Position numbers and translations under genes: made by a program
Part shown: positions 58,090 to 64,000 of the stretch, piece after piece
How positions within the stretch are numbered: the first letter of the stretch is position 1
Layout: every line of letters begins with the position of its first letter
The notes under the pieces: model-generated
The model's input: the letters and a program-made list of their open reading frames with translations, nothing else
Databases searched by the model: none
Told to the model about the DNA's origin: nothing
Origin: Aquatica leii
Lineage: Eukaryota; Arthropoda; Insecta; Coleoptera; Lampyridae
Reading direction: 5' to 3'
Assembly (NCBI GenBank): GCA_035610365.1
Contig: CM069436.1
Coordinates: forward strand, 57,799,505-57,863,504
DNA: 64,000 bases

Positions 58090-61000
58090 GGAAGGTTTTG
58101 AAGTGTTATAAAAAATTAAATGTAATAATATAACTTATGGTACAAAATATGACGTCGGATACTTCGAACCTCACAATGAACAGGTTAGGTTGTCCAAATT
58201 AAAATAATTTAAATTCTGTAGTGACTACTGCACATTAATGAACATATATCTTAATTAATTAGTTGAAATCTTGTTAGAAGTAACCACATTATTATAATTC
58301 GTATTTATATTATTGTGTCGAATTCTTATTTTCATAACTTTGTTATTTGACAGCTACTAATAGTTTGTTAGTTTAGTAAAATTTAATGATTTGTATTACT
58401 TGTTAATTGCGTTTATTACGTATTACATAAATTATATATACATTAACAAAAAAAAATTCTGCACTTAATGAAATCAAATTTTAAAAAAATTATAATTTTT
58501 ACAGTCTAGTTCGCTACTTATTACAAAGTTTTTGGATTTATATAGAATCCAATTTTATTGCTATTGTTTTAATATTTGTTATTAAACTCACTAAAACAAC
58601 GATACGATTAATTTCTGTATATAGGCAACCAACAATCTTTCAACACTATCTTGAAAACGCAAAAGATGATTGCAAGAAATCTTGGTTACCAATTTCTAAA
58701 TTTAAGTAATTCTTAAAAAAACTGATAAAAACTTTATATTTGCTACAATTATTTTCTATCGTCTTTTTCTAAACTTCTAAGTTACAAAAATACTTACAGT
58801 TTAAGAACTCAAAAATGTCTATACGAAGAGTTGTTACGTAAATTTACCAGTAACTGAAGGAAGGCGGCTAGCTCAATACAATTTGGCGAAAGGATTGCAC
58901 TGATTCTCGGTGTCACAATCATGTAATAATTAAAAAGGCAATAAAACGGTCAAAAACTATTAATTGCAGATGCCGTTTAAACATGTCAATCATTGAAAGA
59001 GTCAAATGGCAAAACACAGGTTATAACAATGAATATATTTAATTTTAACAAAGAGGTTGAAAAAAGCTATTAAAAATTAGATAATAGCTTCCAATTAAAA
59101 GTTTGCTGATAAACATCACAGTCAATGACATTGATGCAGGCTCCTGATAGTAAGCAACACATATACTTATTGTAGTACAGTATGAAAGTGTAAACTAATA
59201 GGTAAGCAAAGAATAAAACTTTGATTCAATGCAAATCTAGTGATTTCGCAATCAGAAGCAAATTGCACTTATAATAACTTCAACCCGTAATTATGCAAAC
59301 AAATTTGCTTTTATTAGGTCTACTCACGTTTGTCTAGACATATCCGATTAGCTAATAACATTCCCGTAACGTCATCTAAAATTGCTAAAAGTGTAAGGGA
59401 AGAAATAATTAGATATAAGATGATATCGCAAATAAGTTGCTCGTAAGTCAAACAATGAATCGTTGTAACCGAATGCGCCAAGTTTCCGAATCACTTTTAC
59501 TATTAATATTGCAGGTGTGTTTTCAAGTTTTATAGACCATCACACAAAGTACTCTAAGTCCCCAAATTATTTTGAGAAATTGGTGTTAGAAACCAATCTC
59601 CACCTTAGTACGTGACCCAAGTTATCGATTCTAGTGAGATGTATTTAATAAACATGTACTATTGCAAAAGGACAAACACATGGCGGTAACCCAAGTCGCT
59701 AAGATTATACGATAAAGTTAAATCGTGTCGTTAAAATATAAATTAATTCTAACCTTAGAAAACCTCTAACAAGTAACATACAAAACGTACTCAAATCAAC
59801 CATTTATTAAGTGGATGATGTGCAAAACAATTGAAAAAAAGTTTCAATGAGTGTTAGATTTTTCACCTACCGTCTTCCTTACATCAGAAACATGCTTTTT
59901 TCATTTAATATGCGGATGTCAAAAAAGAAAATAAAATGACAGTTATTATTCAGAATGTAGCAAGGAGGCGTTTCGGGACAAAATCCATACAGTACGCAAC
60001 CTATATCAGAATACTGTTAACATAAAATAGTACCCAATTTATCTAAAATGTTTACATCAAAATCTACATTGTCGAACATAAACTGACCATATGCAACAGA
60101 GGAAGTAATTCATCTATTGGTGGATATTCAGCAGTATAACTCGAATTTTTTTCTTACGTATAATCACTTTTGTTCTGATACCACACATTGGAGAATATTT
60201 TAGTATCTTGAAAACAAACAATACAGTCTCTGTTTGAAGGGTCAGTTATAACTGTGTATTCTTCATTTCGTTTCTTACATGCAATCGATATACTTTTATC
60301 TGGATTTATTTTTTCTACTTGCAATATTACGCCTTGACAAAAGTTTTTTATTTTATTTTTCATAAATATAGGCAAGCATCATTCCTTGATGATTATACGT
60401 TTTTTGATGAGTCATACAAACTATTTTTTTTAAATTTTGTAGATCTTATTTTTAGGATTATTTTGTTTAACACTGGAACTCGAAGTCTATTAATACCTTT
60501 TCTTTTTTCGCATATGTTTACCATGGAAACGCTCTCTTTCTTCCTTTTTTTTATCAACATTAATGATCAAATTTCTTTGAACAATAACAAAAAACAAGTT
60601 TGTTTTTACATCTATTATTAACAACACTACAAATGATTACCCAACAATTTAATATTTTTAGACGTGCGTAAAGTATGTCGCATTTTTTAAAATCCACTTT
60701 TGGATTATACGTATATTGGAACGTAAAAATAGAAAGTTTTGATTATTAATAAGGACATAACTTTTTGTTAGGTAACTTTTTCTTTTCGACCGATTTCAAA
60801 AATTCTTTTTATGTATCTTTAGTGATGATTCTTTAGCACAGTAACCAATTTTGATAATTCTTTTTTTTACCAGAAAGAGCGTAGTTTAAGAGTGATCCCA
60901 TTTCAATTTGGTCAAACTCGGATGATGGAATCTATAAAAAAATGATCAAACTTCAAATTTACATTGACATGACATTTTCTTAAACAGTATGCATTTTCAA

Positions 61001-64000
61001 GGTTTTTAGTGACTAGTCAATGCCAAACACATTCGATATAAATGTATTACAACTGCCAAAGCTAAAGTTTAGAATTAAGCCTAATCCTACATTAATGTCA
61101 TACATGGCATCGACTTCAAAAAGTTGCATACAGCTAATAATAATTTATTTATATTATATATTTATATGTATAAACCAAATTGCGTCATAAATTGTATATA
61201 AAATTTTCAAAAATTGCATTCAAAGTAGAAAAATTGCATTATGAAAAAGAACAAAACAAAAAAAGTTGGTATATGTGTTTTGTATTTGTAAAGATACATA
61301 TAAAAGGTGCACGTAAACATAAAAACGAATGAAAACATCATACGCGTTTTTTTCCATAAAATTAAGTCTTTAATCACTTCGTACAAGTTTATATAATTAA
61401 AACAAAAACGTTCCACGTTGACACTGGGAGCATATTTTAATTTTGCCATGTGTTTTATGTTAAATTTTTCTTTCATTCTTAAAATAAAATTATTGGAAGT
61501 TACTAATTTAAGCAAAGATTGTGTTCAACTTGTTCCTTTGTTCTTGCCTGTCTCTAGAAATGTTTATGTTATTACTTATTTATGCATACAATAAGATAGT
61601 TAATAATTGACGTACCGGCTTTATTGGGAGTGTCTAACACTTACGTACTTGGATGTAGCAACTAGTTTTCCATAGCACTTAGAAAACATAATTTTCAGTT
61701 ACAAAAATTTCATAGTCGGTAACAGACGCAGGATGCAGGATTTTGTTTAGACAGAGGAGCAAGTTTTGTATGATTTTACTTACATTGTTGATGGAAGGGG
61801 GCATTTGTTGTATAATTTTACTTGTATTCTTTAGGAGGGGAACAATTGTCTGATTTTACATTTATTTCAGAAACATACTTAAAAAAATTTAAAATTTGTT
61901 AAAATAAAGTGAGTCAGAAAGAGGCAACTGAACCTATTGCCTACCCTCTCAGAATCCGCACCTGATGTAGTTATTTTAGTCATTTTAAATAGTGCAAGAC
62001 TTATAAAAACTATTAAAAACTATAAGAATGAACGTATTAGTAGGAAACATAATATTTTATTGGTAAGCTGTGATGTCAACACAACACTGATGTACAATCA
62101 CAGCATTAGGTTAGGTTGTACAATTTTGATATGATTACATACATCACAAGCATAACAAAACGTTCAGAAAAAGCTATAATGATATCAATTACCGTTGTAA
62201 CAAAGAAAATGTAGGATTTACTCGTTTTTCAATTTATTTTTACTAAATTGCAATATAATTTTTATTTTCCTTGAGAATTGCTGAAAAATTATAACCATAT
62301 TAAAAAATCCAAAAATTGCAAAAAATTGCAAATACTAACAGTTTACGTTCTTTATTCATAACTTTTCGTATACACATATAGGGTAGAATGGAGCGTGTTT
62401 GAACAGTTTTGGTCAAGTTGGTTCTGTAATTCGATATTTGGAGCAACATGTTTAAAGTAAAATTTCTCAAACCTAACTAATATTATTTGATGTTCCCGCT
62501 AACGCAAATTTAGGTTATGGCATGAGTAAAAACCTATTATTTCACAATCGTCGCTTAGCAACTGTAATGGCACGACATTAAAAAGAACGAATAAAAGTAA
62601 TACTAACTTTAGCGAGCATTTTTAAATTTTCGTTAATAATTCGTCTAAACGCTTTGAAAGGCGGCAAATTTAAAATGTCTGAAAGTGCTTTATGTCCAAG
62701 CCGGCCCTGCTTTACTTTACTTTTTATTTAGTTTTAGAAGGTTATACAATTATGTAAACAATACCAATTAAATATTGCTAATATCACAATTAGACATTCA
62801 ATAAATTACTATTTTTAAAATCAATTGCTCTTAACTGAGCTATAAAATGTTACCGCGTCAAACCATGAACATTTTTATACAAAAAATTTGTTCAACTGTA
62901 ATTTAAATTGATAAAAAAATTGGCCATCTCGGTTTCTTTGATTATATTAATATATGCAAAAATAAATATAAAAATAAAATAATATCTGCTCTTTTTCTCA
63001 TAATTTTATTGACATGTTATGTTGTTAAGAAGCTGTAAAATTGGTTATTAAAAGTTATATAGTATATATTTTACAGCGTTGCATGTAAATAAATTTATTA
63101 AAAAAAAATATATATCCGATTCTTAGAGCAAAAAAGATTGAGAATGTTTTTTGTGACTAATTCAATAAATGATAAAAATCATATTTGATACTGTTAATAA
63201 TGCTAAAGCTTTTCTCAAACTTGTAATTGTTGTTTAAGTAAGCTTTTTTATTTGTTGATTACAGTATTTACGATCATTTGCATTGTAAATTAAAGATCTG
63301 TTTTTGTTTGAAAAGTTTCCAGGAAATTGTTTTTGTTAAAATAAATTATTTGGATTGCTTCGGGGTAAATAATTGTTTCTTTAAATAAAGCATAAAAACA
63401 ATTTTGAGTAAAACATTTTTGTTTGCATAATAAAGTACCTCAGGATAAAAAAATGTATTACAATATGCGTAGAATAAAAAATACGGATACTTAAATTATG
63501 GTTTTCTTTTTGTTACAATTTATTTAGAAACAACCTCTGTTATATGGGTTTCTGTCGGTGTTGATATCACCTCACATTTGAAATATGCGCACAGCTTACA
63601 CTTCTATTACCATCAGTGCTCGGTTCCAGAAACACAATTTCATTTATTTATATAAAAACGTAGAATACAATTTTAAGTTACATCAATACAAATGAGGATT
63701 TTCTTATTTAGAAAGTAAATGTAATCGTACTCACTGCACGTGCTTAATTGTTTAATAATTATTTTATACAAAGGAAATAAATTGCATTGTTAATATATCT
63801 ATAATAATTTGATTAATCTGTTTTTTAAATAGTTTTCTTGTTTTACTTCTATTTTCTGCAACAATTCATTACACTTTTTTTTTAAATTTAAGCATTTTTA
63901 TTTTACGCCTTTATAATTTTTTTACGAGTGTAATAGTGGGTTTTTTATTATTGCTTTTTGGTTTTAGTTTATGTTTGCAGCAAATATCTTAGTGGTGGCT
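58090..64000. other. A+T-rich stretch without confirmed genes
   Basis: No family was recognised. A 73-codon minus frame at 60154-60375 (KINPDKSISIACKKRNEEY region) looks more protein-like than its neighbours and runs into ACGTAAGA, a good 5' splice site, just at its stop. It could be a host exon but has no partner exon that I can see. Other short frames here look like chance. A short run of AAAAATTGC repeats occurs near 62.31 kb. Confidence 0.4.

Noticed and set aside
61207-61515. 102-codon minus frame with hydrophobic F/Y-rich tail
   Set aside because: The hydrophobic tail is what A-rich DNA gives when read on its T-rich complement; no start context or family likeness.

Overview
The window reads as a gene-poor, strongly A+T-rich piece of an animal genome, most likely an insect. 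That guess rests on its mobile-element mix: Gypsy and BEL/Pao LTR elements, mariner, Transib, PIF/Harbinger, a Crypton-type tyrosine recombinase and an R1/Jockey-like LINE. I found no convincing host protein gene, rRNA or tRNA. Nearly everything that can be named is a transposable element, and all but one are decayed.

The one well-preserved element is a Gypsy (Ty3-type) retrotransposon on the minus strand at 2384-11588. It has 1.9 kb LTRs that are almost identical, a 4-bp target duplication (GTAC), a polypurine tract and a primer-binding-site candidate. Its gag and protease-pol frames are linked by a textbook -1 frameshift signal: heptamer GGGAAAC, an 8-nt spacer and an H-type pseudoknot that I could pair base by base. 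The protease-pol frame is broken once, by an in-frame TAA between protease and reverse transcriptase.

Going right: 11.6-18.8 kb is mostly unannotatable A+T-rich DNA with small palindromes and a short repeat (16608-16789) that recurs rearranged at 28455-28643. 18.8-22.2 kb is an A-rich, decayed non-LTR element on the plus strand. 26.5-28.1 kb holds a PIF/Harbinger transposase remnant and a long inverted repeat. 29.0-31.4 kb is a broken BEL/Pao element (minus). 36.0-37.5 kb is a solo LTR with a 4-bp target duplication. 38.3-40.9 kb is a decayed Gypsy element on the plus strand, with a Lys-type primer-binding site. 41.0-42.2 kb is a complete-ended but dead mariner.

44.2-44.8 kb is a Crypton-like tyrosine-recombinase remnant. 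45.2-47.7 kb is a Transib element (the RAG1-related family) whose left end begins with CACAGTG and is flanked by CGCCG; a second solo LTR (46480-47537, target duplication CGAT) is nested in it. 53.4-56.0 kb is a second BEL/Pao remnant. 57.8-58.1 kb is a foldback whose two arms each carry a hammerhead-ribozyme-like motif; a third motif lies at 33607-33643. The remaining stretches show nothing I can support.
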